This document shows, in pieces, positions 50,988 to 59,059 of a stretch of 64,000 nucleotides of DNA. The stretch is from Geomobilimonas luticola (lineage in GTDB: Bacteria; Desulfobacterota; Desulfuromonadia; Geobacterales; Geobacteraceae), in contig NZ_JAHCVK010000003.1 in assembly GCF_018476905.1 (NCBI RefSeq), forward strand, positions 186,001 to 250,000, given 5' to 3'. The notes beneath the pieces were generated by a model, which did not search any database, was not told the DNA's origin, and saw only the letters and a list, made by a program, of their open reading frames with translations. The position numbers and the translations under genes were made by a program. Within the stretch, counting starts at the first letter, position 1. Each line of letters opens with the position of its first letter.

Positions 50988-51944
50988 ATGGCACCGAAGC
51001 AGTTACGCATAGGCACCCGCGCCAGCCAGCTGGCGCTCTGGCAGGCAAACTGGGTGAAGTCGGAGCTGGAGAAACGCTACCCCGGCATGGCGGTGGAACT
51101 GGTAAAGATCAAGACCATGGGGGACAAGATCCTCGACGTTCCCCTGGCCCAGGTCGGCGGCAAGGGACTGTTCGTCAAGGAGATCGAGGAGGCGATGCTG
51201 CGCGGTGACATCGACATCGCGGTGCACAGCATGAAGGACGTGCCGACCGAATTCCCCGAAGGGCTCGGCCTCTACTGCATAACGGAGCGGGAAGACCCGC
51301 GCGACGCCGTGATCTCCCGCGGCGTGAAGTTCGCCGACCTGCCGAAGGGGGCGCGTATCGGCACCTCGGCGCTGCGGCGCCAGGCACAACTCCTCAAAGT
51401 CCGCCCCGACCTGGAGATGGTCATCATCCGGGGGAACGTGGAAACCCGCCTCCGGAAGCTGGAAGAGGACAAGCTCGATGCGGTCATCCTCGCCGCCGCG
51501 GGGCTCAAGCGTCTCGGCTACACCGACAAGGTGGCCGAGTACCTGGATACCGACCTCTCCATCCCGGCCATCGGCCAGGGTGCCCTCGGCATCGAATGCC
51601 GGCTCGACGACGAGGAGATCACATCGACCATCGCCTTCTTCAATCACCCGGACACCAGTCATGCGGTGCGGGCCGAGCGGGCACTCCTCTGGCGTTGCGA
51701 GGGGGGGTGTCAGGTTCCCATCGCTGCCCACGGCACGGTGAACGGCGGAGAACTGTTCCTGACCGGTTTTGTCGCCTCGGTGGACGGCAAGCAGTCGGTG
51801 CGGGGAACCATCAGCGGTCCGGTGGAGCAGTGCGAGAAGCTGGGTATCACCCTCGCCGAACAACTCCTGAAGGACGGCGCTCACGCCATCCTGGCCGAGG
51901 TCTACCAGAGGGAAGTGTCGCGGGACAAGGAAATCCCGGTTTAA
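50988..51944 (+). CDS. hemC: hydroxymethylbilane synthase (porphobilinogen deaminase)
   Basis: 318 residues from ATG 50988 with CAAAGGAG seven bases upstream; the longer frame encodes only tandem-repeat sequence. 'IGTRASQLALWQA', 'GGKGLFVKEIEEAML', 'HSMKDVPTEFPEGL' and the dipyrromethane-attachment Cys in 'GGCQVPIAAHG' are all present. It links four porphobilinogens into hydroxymethylbilane. Confidence 0.97.
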   Translation: MAPKQLRIGTRASQLALWQANWVKSELEKRYPGMAVELVKIKTMGDKILDVPLAQVGGKGLFVKEIEEAMLRGDIDIAVHSMKDVPTEFPEGLGLYCITEREDPRDAVISRGVKFADLPKGARIGTSALRRQAQLLKVRPDLEMVIIRGNVETRLRKLEEDKLDAVILAAAGLKRLGYTDKVAEYLDTDLSIPAIGQGALGIECRLDDEEITSTIAFFNHPDTSHAVRAERALLWRCEGGCQVPIAAHGTVNGGELFLTGFVASVDGKQSVRGTISGPVEQCEKLGITLAEQLLKDGAHAILAEVYQREVSRDKEIPV

Positions 51945-51959
51945 CCTCAAAACAATAAA

Positions 51960-52088
51960 GCCTTAACCGCAGAGGAACGCAGGGAATCCCGACAATCAAA
52001 ATCTTTGGGGATTCTGGAATCAAAATTTTTGCACACAGGTTTTGTCTTCCCTGTGAGACTCCGCGTCCTCTGCGGTAAGCGCTTTTGC
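51960..52088. repeat. inverted-repeat element of the CCGCAGAGG type between hemC and cobA-hemD
   Basis: The left arm (51960-51988, TTAACCGCAGAGG...CGCAGGGAA) faces the right arm (about 52048-52088, TTCCCTGTGAG...CCTCTGCGGTAA), with a 9-base direct repeat (AATCAAAAT) and AATCCC/GGGGATT between them. It fills the whole gap in the operon. Degenerate pieces of the same theme occur near 3.7, 14.1 and 63.2 kb. Confidence 0.6.
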
Positions 52089-52097
52089 CTTTAAACC

Positions 52098-53639
52098 ATG
52101 CCCGAAATTACACACAAAAACGGTTTCGTCTACCTCATCGGCGCCGGTCCCGGCGACCCGGGGCTCATCACTGTCCGGGGTCGGGAATGCATCGGCCTGG
52201 CCGACGTGATCCTCTATGACTACCTGGCCAACGAGGAACTGCTTCGTCATGCCCGGCAAGATGCCGAGCTGATCTACGCTGGCAAGGTGGGGGGGGCGCA
52301 CAACCGTGAACAGTCCCAGATCAACGAGCTTCTGATCCAGAAGGCGCTGGAGGGAAAGATCGTTGCCCGTCTGAAGGGAGGGGATCCCTTCGTTTTCGGA
52401 CGAGGCGGAGAAGAGTGCGAGGAGTTGGCCGCCCACCGGATCCCCTTCGAGGTCGTCCCTGGCGTCACTGCCGGTATCGGCGCCGCCGCCTACGCCGGCA
52501 TCCCCCTCACCCACCGCGACTTCACCACCTCCGTCGCCTTCGTGACCGGCCATGAAGGACACGACAAGGACGTTTCCACCATCGACTGGGAACGGCTCTC
52601 CCTCGGGAGCGGCACTCTCGTCTTCTACATGGGGATCAAGAACCTCCCCCAGATCACGGCGAGCCTCATAACCCAGGGGCGGACACCGGAAACGCCGGTG
52701 GCGCTCATCCGCTGGGGGACCAGGCCTGACCAGAAGGTCCTCACCGGTACCCTGGCCGATATCGCCGAGAAGGCCCGCAAAAACGGCTTCAAAGCTCCGG
52801 CCATCACCGTGGTGGGAGACGTGGTAACCCTCCGGGAGAAGCTCCGCTGGTTCGACAGTCGTCCCCTCTTCGGCCGGACGGTGCTGGTCACCAGGGCCGC
52901 CGACCAGGCAGGGGAGTTTTCCCGGCTTCTGGAGGCGCAAGGAGCACGGGTGCTGGAATGCCCCACCATCCGGGTCGTCCCCCCGGAAAGCTTTGCCGGG
53001 CTTGACGACGCCATCTCCCGTCTGGCGGATTTTCACTGGCTGGTCTTCAGTTCCGCCAACGCCGTCGCCGCGTTCTTTGACCGGTTGAACTGCCTGGGGC
53101 TCGACAGCAGGGCCATCGGTCCCTGTAAGATTTGCACCGTCGGGCCGAAAACCGCCGAACTGCTCCGGTCCCATGGCATCAGGGCCGACCTGATGCCGGA
53201 CGACTACAAGGGAGAAGGGGTCGTTGCCGCTTTCACAGACCTCGACATCCGGGGCCGGAAGATCCTCTTCCCCAGGGGAGACCGGGCCCGGGACGTCATC
53301 CCTGCCGGCCTGCAGCAGCAGGGAGCCGAAGTTACCGCGCCGGTAGCCTACCGGAACCTGTCGCCGGATGCCGTCCCCCAGGCGGTGCTCACGGCGCTGG
53401 AGGAACGGCAGGTGGACTGCGTCACCTTCACCGCCTCCTCAACTGCCACCAATCTGGCCGACCTCCTCGGGGAAAACCGCTTCCTGAATCTGCTGGGCGG
53501 GTTGACCGTAGCCTCCATAGGTCCGATCACCTCCCGCACCTGCCGCGAACTCGGACTGGAGGTCCATGTCGAGCCTCGCGAATATACCCTTGCAGCGTTG
53601 ACCGCGGAAATTGTAAGCTATTATCGTTCCAGGATTTGA
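52098..53639 (+). CDS. cobA-hemD: fused uroporphyrinogen-III C-methyltransferase / uroporphyrinogen-III synthase
   Basis: 513 residues in two enzymes. Residues ~8-245 are a SAM-dependent SUMT ('VYLIGAGPGDPGLITVRG', 'ARLKGGDPFVFGRGGEE', 'VVPGVTAGIGAAAYAGIPLTHR'), which makes precorrin-2 for siroheme or corrin. Residues ~255-510 are HemD ('GRTVLVTRAADQAGEFSRLLEAQGA', 'VFSSANAVAAFF', 'VTFTASSTATNL'), which cyclises hydroxymethylbilane. The fusion places the branch point between heme and siroheme on one polypeptide and is common in this lineage. ATG 52098 lies right after the repeat element; ribosome site is poor. Confidence 0.95.
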   Translation: MPEITHKNGFVYLIGAGPGDPGLITVRGRECIGLADVILYDYLANEELLRHARQDAELIYAGKVGGAHNREQSQINELLIQKALEGKIVARLKGGDPFVFGRGGEECEELAAHRIPFEVVPGVTAGIGAAAYAGIPLTHRDFTTSVAFVTGHEGHDKDVSTIDWERLSLGSGTLVFYMGIKNLPQITASLITQGRTPETPVALIRWGTRPDQKVLTGTLADIAEKARKNGFKAPAITVVGDVVTLREKLRWFDSRPLFGRTVLVTRAADQAGEFSRLLEAQGARVLECPTIRVVPPESFAGLDDAISRLADFHWLVFSSANAVAAFFDRLNCLGLDSRAIGPCKICTVGPKTAELLRSHGIRADLMPDDYKGEGVVAAFTDLDIRGRKILFPRGDRARDVIPAGLQQQGAEVTAPVAYRNLSPDAVPQAVLTALEERQVDCVTFTASSTATNLADLLGENRFLNLLGGLTVASIGPITSRTCRELGLEVHVEPREYTLAALTAEIVSYYRSRI

Positions 53640-53675
53640 TTCACAGCATACACGCAGTGAAAAAGGAGATTTGGC

Positions 53676-54689
53676 ATGTTCTATCCCCAGTTTCGTGCCC
53701 GCCGCATCAGGGGCAAAGAAGTGTTCCGCCGGATGGTCAGTGAGACCACCCTCTCCGCCAGCGATCTGATCTACCCCATGTTCTCCGCCTTCGGCAAGGG
53801 AATCAGGAAAGAGATCTCCTCCATGCCCGGCATCTACCAGCAGTCCATCGAGCACATCGTCGCCGAGGCCCAGGAGGTGAAGGAACTGGGGATTCCGGCG
53901 GTCATCCTGTTCGGCATACCCGAAACGAAGGATGCGGTCGGAAGCGACGCCTACGCCGAGCACGGCATCATCCAGGAGACCATCCGGGCTCTGAAGAAAG
54001 AGGTGCCGGGTCTGGCGGTCATCACCGACGTCTGCATGTGCGAGTACACCGACCATGGCCACTGCGGCATCATCAAGGACGGCGACGTGGAAAACGACGC
54101 AACCCTGGAGTTGCTGGCGAAAGAAGCCCTGTCCCACGCCCGGGCCGGTGCCGACATGGTCGCCCCGTCGGACATGATGGACGGCCGGGTCATGGCGATC
54201 CGGGAAATCCTTGACGAGAACGGCTTCGGCAACCTGCCGATCATGAGCTACGCCGTCAAGTACGCCTCCGGCTACTACGGCCCGTTCCGCGAGGCGGCAG
54301 AGTCCACCCCCGCATTCGGTGACCGCCGCTCCTACCAGATGGATCCGGCCAACCGCCGCGAGGCGACGCGGGAGGCCCAGATGGACATCGAAGAAGGGGC
54401 GGACATCATCATGGTCAAGCCGGGACTCCCCTACCTGGACATCGTCCGCGATCTCCGGAACGAGTTCGACCTCCCCGTGGCGGTCTACAACGTCTCCGGC
54501 GAGTACAGCATGATCAAGGCCGCCGCCAGCATGGGGTGGATCGACGAGGAGCGGGTGGTGATGGAGACCATGACCGGCTTCAAGCGGGCCGGTGCCGACA
54601 TCATCCTCACCTACCACGCCAAGGATGTGGCGCGGCTCATCCGCAAGGGGTACGAGCTCGCCCTTTCCACCGGCTGCGGCTGCCCGTAG
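53676..54689 (+). CDS. hemB: delta-aminolevulinic acid dehydratase (porphobilinogen synthase), Zn type
   Basis: 337 residues. The metal site '[14 protein letters not shown]' has the three cysteines of zinc-dependent enzymes. Schiff-base lysines lie in '[16 protein letters not shown]' and '[14 protein letters not shown]'. It condenses two ALA to porphobilinogen. ATG 53676 follows AAAAAGGAG. Last gene of the tetrapyrrole operon, closed by a terminator. HemL is not in the window. Confidence 0.97.
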   Translation: MFYPQFRARRIRGKEVFRRMVSETTLSASDLIYPMFSAFGKGIRKEISSMPGIYQQSIEHIVAEAQEVKELGIPAVILFGIPETKDAVGSDAYAEHGIIQETIRALKKEVPGLAVITDVCMCEYTDHGHCGIIKDGDVENDATLELLAKEALSHARAGADMVAPSDMMDGRVMAIREILDENGFGNLPIMSYAVKYASGYYGPFREAAESTPAFGDRRSYQMDPANRREATREAQMDIEEGADIIMVKPGLPYLDIVRDLRNEFDLPVAVYNVSGEYSMIKAAASMGWIDEERVVMETMTGFKRAGADIILTYHAKDVARLIRKGYELALSTGCGCP

Positions 54690-54711
54690 GCGCCACATCC
54701 CGTTAACGATG

Positions 54712-54759
54712 AAGCCCCTCTCTCCCTGACCCATCGGCAGGAGGAGAGGGGCTTTTTGT
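54712..54759 (+). terminator. rho-independent terminator of the hem operon
   Basis: AAGCCCCTCTC / GAGAGGGGCTT arms with an about 20-base apical region, followed by TTTTT-G-TTTT. Confidence 0.85.
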
Positions 54760-54844
54760 TTTCACCAGAAGCTCTTGAAGCGTGGGGATGGGCAAGGAAG
54801 GGGGACTTATCTCCATTTTCACACGAATCTCGACCGGCTACCGA

Positions 54845-54873
54845 TTGACGGGGAGACAGGAATGCACTAGTCT
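54845..54873 (+). promoter_or_regulatory. candidate promoter of the aminotransferase gene
   Basis: TTGACG (54845-54850), 17-bp spacer, TAGTCT (54868-54873), 36 bp before the start codon. The -10 is weak. Confidence 0.4.
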
Positions 54874-54909
54874 TGAGTACGAGATACCCCCCGACACGGA
54901 GCCGCCATC

Positions 54910-56088
54910 ATGAAATTCCCCATCTCACCCCAGATCAGAAGCGTGCACCCTCCCCCCATCACCGAGGTTAAGGGGTGGCTTGCCGACCGGCCGGCCGATT
55001 CCCCTCTCCCCCTTGTTGACCTCTGCCAGGCGGTTCCCGACTACCCGCCGGCACGGGAATTGACCGGGCACTTGAAAGAACTCCTCGACGATCCCCAGGT
55101 AGCCAAATACTCGCCCGACGAGGGACTTCCCGAGGTACGGGAGGCGATCTGCGCCCGTTACCGAAGGATCTACGGCGCCGGCCCCGTTCCCGGCCAGCTC
55201 TGCCTCACTGCCGGCGCCAGCCAGGCCTTCTGGCTCGCCATGGTGACCCTCTGCCGGGCCGGCGACGAAGTTATCGTCCAGCTCCCCGCCTACTTCGATC
55301 ACCCCATGGCCCTCCAGACCCTGGGGATCACCCCGGTCTACGCCCCCTTCATCGAGGCCAGGGAAGGGGTCCCGTCGGTGGAGGGAATCGCCGCCCTCAT
55401 CACCCAGCGGACCCGCGCCATCCTCATTGTCTCCCCCTCCAACCCGACCGGCGCGGTCACTCCACCCGAAACCATCGACAAGCTTTACCGCCTCGCCGCC
55501 CGGCGCGGCATCGCCCTGGTGCTGGACGAGACCTACAGCGACTTCATCGCCGGTGGCGCCGCGCCCCACAACCTGTTCGTCGACCCGCACTGGGGGGACC
55601 ATTTCGTCCAGATCATGTCCTTCGGCAAGACCTATGCCCTGACCGGCTATCGCGCCGGGCTTCTGGCCGCATCGGAGGAATTCATCCACCACGCCCTCAA
55701 GGCCCAGGACACCATGGTGGTCTGCCAGCCCCGCCTGACCCAGCTTGCGGTACAGTATGGCGTGGAGAACCTGGACGACTGGGTCGCCGCCAACCGAGTC
55801 ATGATGGAGCGCCGCCACGACCTGTTCCGGACCGAGTTCTCCCGGCCGGAAAACCCGTTCCAGCTCGTCGCCAGCGGCGCCTTCTTCGGCTGGGTCCGCC
55901 ACCCCTTTTCGGGACGAACCGGCCGCGAAGTAGCGCGACGCCTCGTTCGGGAAGCGGGAATTCTCTGCCTCCCGGGGGAGGTGTTCGGCCCGGAACTGGA
56001 GGGGTACCTGCGGCTCGCCTTCGGCAACATCCGGGCCGAGGAGATTCCCGGGGCGGTGGAACGGTTCCGACAATTCCCCGTCGAATAA
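54910..56088 (+). CDS. class I/II PLP aminotransferase
   Basis: 392 residues. Fold-type I signature: 'AGASQAFWLAMVTLC', 'VSPSNPTGAVTPPETI' (Asn that contacts PLP), 'LVLDETYSDF' (Asp for the pyridine N) and the Schiff-base Lys in 'MSFGKTYALTGYRAG'; the C-terminal Arg is in 'LRLAFGNI'. It belongs to the aspartate/aromatic/kynurenine aminotransferase branch, substrate not predictable. ATG 54910 lies after GGAGCC; it stands alone between two terminators. Confidence 0.87.
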   Translation: MKFPISPQIRSVHPPPITEVKGWLADRPADSPLPLVDLCQAVPDYPPARELTGHLKELLDDPQVAKYSPDEGLPEVREAICARYRRIYGAGPVPGQLCLTAGASQAFWLAMVTLCRAGDEVIVQLPAYFDHPMALQTLGITPVYAPFIEAREGVPSVEGIAALITQRTRAILIVSPSNPTGAVTPPETIDKLYRLAARRGIALVLDETYSDFIAGGAAPHNLFVDPHWGDHFVQIMSFGKTYALTGYRAGLLAASEEFIHHALKAQDTMVVCQPRLTQLAVQYGVENLDDWVAANRVMMERRHDLFRTEFSRPENPFQLVASGAFFGWVRHPFSGRTGREVARRLVREAGILCLPGEVFGPELEGYLRLAFGNIRAEEIPGAVERFRQFPVE

Positions 56089-56107
56089 CTTCCCCCCGAG
56101 AGAAAGC

Positions 56108-56139
56108 AAAAAGCCTGCTTTTTTTGCAGGCTTTTTTGT
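56108..56139 (+). terminator. rho-independent terminator
   Basis: AAAAGCCTGC / GCAGGCTTTT stem, T-rich loop, then a T run. Symmetric enough to work in both directions, though the next gene is 110 bp away. Confidence 0.85.
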
Positions 56140-56248
56140 TGGGGGAGCACCCCCTGATACACGGCTATTAAACTTCGACGTCAAAGCCTTTATCGGCGTT
56201 CAGCGGTTTAAATCCGCCCCTTCAGCGTTCCATTGCCTAGGTGATCCC

Positions 56249-57415
56249 CTACTCCCCCGCCAGCCACTCCTGAATGCGGGCAGACTCGCTCCCCCATCCC
56301 TGCGAGAGCCTGTCGGCGAGAAAGGTGGCATAGAGGCTGTCGAACAACTGCAACCCCTCCTCCAGAATGTGCATCCGCTCGAAGAAGACCGCCTCCCGCT
56401 CGCTCGCCCCATCCACCGTGTTATCCTTCTCGATCTGCACCGCCGGCCCCTTCAGGGAGGCGAACTGGAACATCTCCCCTTTGAGGGTGAGCCGCCAGAC
56501 GTGCTCTTCCCGTTCCAGATAGAGGGTCGCCTCGGTGATCACCTTCCCGTTTCTGAGGGCGGTGCGGACCTCGCTGAAATGATCCTGGGGACCCGCCACC
56601 GTGATCTTCTGCACCCCGTTCTCGCCGGCGTTCTGGAGCACCAGGCGGTCGTTCAGGTAGGCGACGAAGGGGTCGTTCTCCCCCGCCGGACCGGGGCGAC
56701 GAACCCGGTACTCGGAGGACTCCTCCATGGTACGGTACAGGAGCCAGAGGAGAAAGTCGGTTCCGAGCCACCGGTTGCTCCGGATCAGGTCGAGGACCGC
56801 CTCGGAAGTGGCCTGGTTGGCCTTTTCAAGGGCTGACAGGAGATCATCGGAAACGACCTCGGTCCCACGGGCGTAGGGATGGACTGCAACCAGCCGCAGT
56901 CCCTCGAAGGTCTTCTTGAACTGGGCCTCGAACAGCTCGATGATCGCCGGAGACAGGGCCGTGAAGGTCACCAGGCCGGTCCGGGTATCCCAGACCGCGT
57001 CCCACGAGGTCGGCACGGGGAGGGTCCTGGAGAGGAGGGCCGCGCGCACCGCTTCCCGGAGTTCCTCCCGCTTCTGCTTCGGAACCCGGGAGAGGCCGGG
57101 ATTGGCGGCCAGGTGCTCGTGCTCGGCCACCTGCAGGTAGGCCTTGAGCAGGACCGCCGGGAGCTTCCGCTGGTCGCGGCGAAGGGTGAAGGTAAGGTAA
57201 TGGTCGCGCCAGAAGGCGGCGGGAACGGCAAAGTCGCTTTCCCGGTTATCATCCAGATGGACCCAGCCGACGGAAAGCTCCGCCGAACTCCCCTCTATGG
57301 ACTGGAACCCTTGGCGGGCAAGTCGCTCGGACGCCCAGGTGAACAGGTCGCCGGAGGGGATATCCCCCGCGACCCGGAACTGGCAGATACTGACGGTGTT
57401 GGACAGAATACCCAT
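56249..57415 (-). CDS. rdgC: RdgC-family recombination-associated protein
   Basis: 388 residues from ATG 57415 with AAGGAG; the longer upstream frame has no site. 'GWVHLDDNRESDFAVPAAFWRDHYLTFTLRRDQRKLPAVLLKAYL', 'NPGLSRVPKQKREELREAVRAALL' and 'VWDTRTGLVTFTALSPAIIELFEAQFKKTFEGL' follow the RdgC pattern. RdgC forms a DNA-encircling ring and modulates RecA in E. coli; the deltaproteobacterial branch is longer and more divergent, so the biochemical role is inferred. Stand-alone gene. Confidence 0.82.
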   Translation of the reverse strand: MGILSNTVSICQFRVAGDIPSGDLFTWASERLARQGFQSIEGSSAELSVGWVHLDDNRESDFAVPAAFWRDHYLTFTLRRDQRKLPAVLLKAYLQVAEHEHLAANPGLSRVPKQKREELREAVRAALLSRTLPVPTSWDAVWDTRTGLVTFTALSPAIIELFEAQFKKTFEGLRLVAVHPYARGTEVVSDDLLSALEKANQATSEAVLDLIRSNRWLGTDFLLWLLYRTMEESSEYRVRRPGPAGENDPFVAYLNDRLVLQNAGENGVQKITVAGPQDHFSEVRTALRNGKVITEATLYLEREEHVWRLTLKGEMFQFASLKGPAVQIEKDNTVDGASEREAVFFERMHILEEGLQLFDSLYATFLADRLSQGWGSESARIQEWLAGE

Positions 57416-57613
57416 GGTGCATCTCCTTCTCTGAAAATTTGGACCATCACGCTTACACCTTTTCCGGCGCCGGTGCAAGGAAATTTTCCCGTTGGAGGCC
57501 GGTGCGCACCGCACCAGCGGAACGGCACCCCCCCCTTGCAAATCATGGAGAGGAGGATAAAATTAATCGCCTATAATTTTTTTGATTGCGGCAGGATTTG
57601 CCGGGAGAGGACA

Positions 57614-57877
57614 ATGATTGCAAAGGGAGACCTGGTACGGCATCCCGTACTGCCGGCGTGGGGTATCGGCAAGGTGCTGAAGACATTCCAGGGGGGAAAC
57701 CTGCTGGTCCGTTTCGAGGGGGCGGGGGAAAAACTCCTCCATCCCGGCTTCGCGGGGCTGGAAAAGATCGCCGACGACAACATTGTGTACCTGGTGGTCA
57801 GGGGGATCAAGGTCAAGCGGGGCAGGACCGTCCCGACCGTCAGCTACATCCCGCTGGTGCGGCGGGACCTGCACTGA
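57614..57877 (+). CDS. DUF3553-family small protein
   Basis: 87 residues from ATG 57614, five to six bases after GAGAGG. 'GDLVRHPVLPAWGIGKVLKTFQGGNLLVRFEGAGEKLL' has the DUF3553 look (GD.VRHP..P.WG.GKV), a small SH3-like beta domain also found at the end of some UvrD/Rep-like helicases and transcription-repair factors. As a free-standing protein it may bind DNA or RNA polymerase. No other motif. A terminator follows. Confidence 0.78.
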   Translation: MIAKGDLVRHPVLPAWGIGKVLKTFQGGNLLVRFEGAGEKLLHPGFAGLEKIADDNIVYLVVRGIKVKRGRTVPTVSYIPLVRRDLH

Positions 57878-57887
57878 ACATGACCAT

Positions 57888-57915
57888 GAAAAAGCCCGCA
57901 TCGAGCGGGCTTTTT
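57888..57915. terminator. bidirectional rho-independent terminator
   Basis: GAAAAAGCCCGC / GCGGGCTTTTTC stem with a short loop, between the DUF3553 gene and the convergent lipoprotein gene. Confidence 0.88.
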
Positions 57916-57939
57916 CATGGGCTTACCCCCCTTATGCCA

Positions 57940-58260
57940 CTACCGGCGGTGCATTCCCCGCGGGTAGTAGTTTCTCGGCAGGTTATACCACGGGCCGCGC
58001 CGTTCTCTCCCGTAGTACCAGCCACCGTTCCAGTAATGGTAATACAGCCCTCCGTAGGAGTAGACCGGCCGGTCCGGGTAGACGTACACCTCGGGAAGGG
58101 GCCTGAGCAGGTTCACATACGGCGACGGTTCGACAGCCACTACGGGTGGTCCTATGGTAACGGCGAAGGGAAGCGGTTCCAGGTAGGTTCCGTGGGGAGT
58201 GACGACCGCCGCGCACCCCGTTGCGAGAAGCAGAGCTCCGATGACCATGAAACGTTTCAT
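57940..58260 (-). CDS. small Tyr/Pro-rich lipoprotein
   Basis: 106 residues from ATG 58260 with AAGGAGG. The signal peptide ends at a lipobox (LLATGC). The mature part is rich in Tyr, Pro and Gly ('VYVYPDRPVYSYGGLYYHYWNGGWYYG') and ends in a basic tail, like small surface or outer-membrane lipoproteins of unknown role in Geobacter and other Proteobacteria. It lies 28 bp after another lipoprotein gene on the same strand; the two may be co-transcribed. Confidence 0.8.
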   Translation of the reverse strand: MKRFMVIGALLLATGCAAVVTPHGTYLEPLPFAVTIGPPVVAVEPSPYVNLLRPLPEVYVYPDRPVYSYGGLYYHYWNGGWYYGRERRGPWYNLPRNYYPRGMHRR

Positions 58261-58288
58261 GTCATGCCTCCTTAAACGGGCCGCAGAA

Positions 58289-58957
58289 TCAGAAGAAATA
58301 GCCGACCTGCAGCAGGGGTGCAAACTGACCCCGATTTACCGTTGGATCTGTCGGATCGTCGATTTCGATGATTCCTACACCACACAGTATTCTGGCTTGA
58401 AAATCAGGGAAACCCTGACGCTGCGCTTCCGCCATCAAAGGGGTCACGTCAATGGACACCTGCTGGGCGACGTTGGCCTGATTGATAAAGATAGTTGTGG
58501 CGGTGGTTGCCCACGGCCGCAGGATTGAACGGTCAAAATCCGTAGTCTGCATTGTCGGGGGCTGGAAGGAAACAAGATCGATGGTAAGGGGAATCGGACC
58601 GGCGATATTGCTGGTGACAACCATGTCAAGAATCGCCGAATCGATAAAGACATTGAGAGGGACTCCCCCTACCGGATCTCCCAGGAAAAAATCCAGGAAC
58701 GCACGGTATTCACCCCCCGTAACCGGCGTCGGATCTATGCCGGCAAACACGCTCTGCACGGGCGGGCTCAGGCGCATCCCCTGCGTCACCGTATAGGCGG
58801 GCGGTATAAGGTTATCCTTGAAGATATCGCCGTCATACACCGGATCGCTGAGTATCTGGGTAACGACCGGTGGCGGTGGCGGATTGTCGTGACCGCCGCA
58901 TCCCACAAAGGGGAGCGTCATTACCGCCATCAGTGCTGCGAGGAATATCCTTTTCAT
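58289..58957 (-). CDS. lipoprotein of unknown function
   Basis: 222 residues; signal peptide with lipobox (PFVGC), then a Pro-rich spacer ('PPPPPVV') and a beta-rich globular domain ending in an aromatic 'VGYFF'. 'VFIDSAILDMVVTSN' and 'IDVTPLMAEAQRQGFPDFQARI' recall the DUF7594/DNRLRE-like fold used in envelope or adhesion modules, but this is not a firm match. Start ATG 58957; GGAGACAG upstream. Probably outer-membrane attached. Confidence 0.75.
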   Translation of the reverse strand: MKRIFLAALMAVMTLPFVGCGGHDNPPPPPVVTQILSDPVYDGDIFKDNLIPPAYTVTQGMRLSPPVQSVFAGIDPTPVTGGEYRAFLDFFLGDPVGGVPLNVFIDSAILDMVVTSNIAGPIPLTIDLVSFQPPTMQTTDFDRSILRPWATTATTIFINQANVAQQVSIDVTPLMAEAQRQGFPDFQARILCGVGIIEIDDPTDPTVNRGQFAPLLQVGYFF

Positions 58958-59059
58958 GGCTGTCTCCTGTCTTCAGAAATCACGTCATTATCTTCATTAT
59001 TATCCGTGTCCTACGGGAATAGTACCAGAAGATGGGCAAAGGAAAAGGGGGCATGGTCG

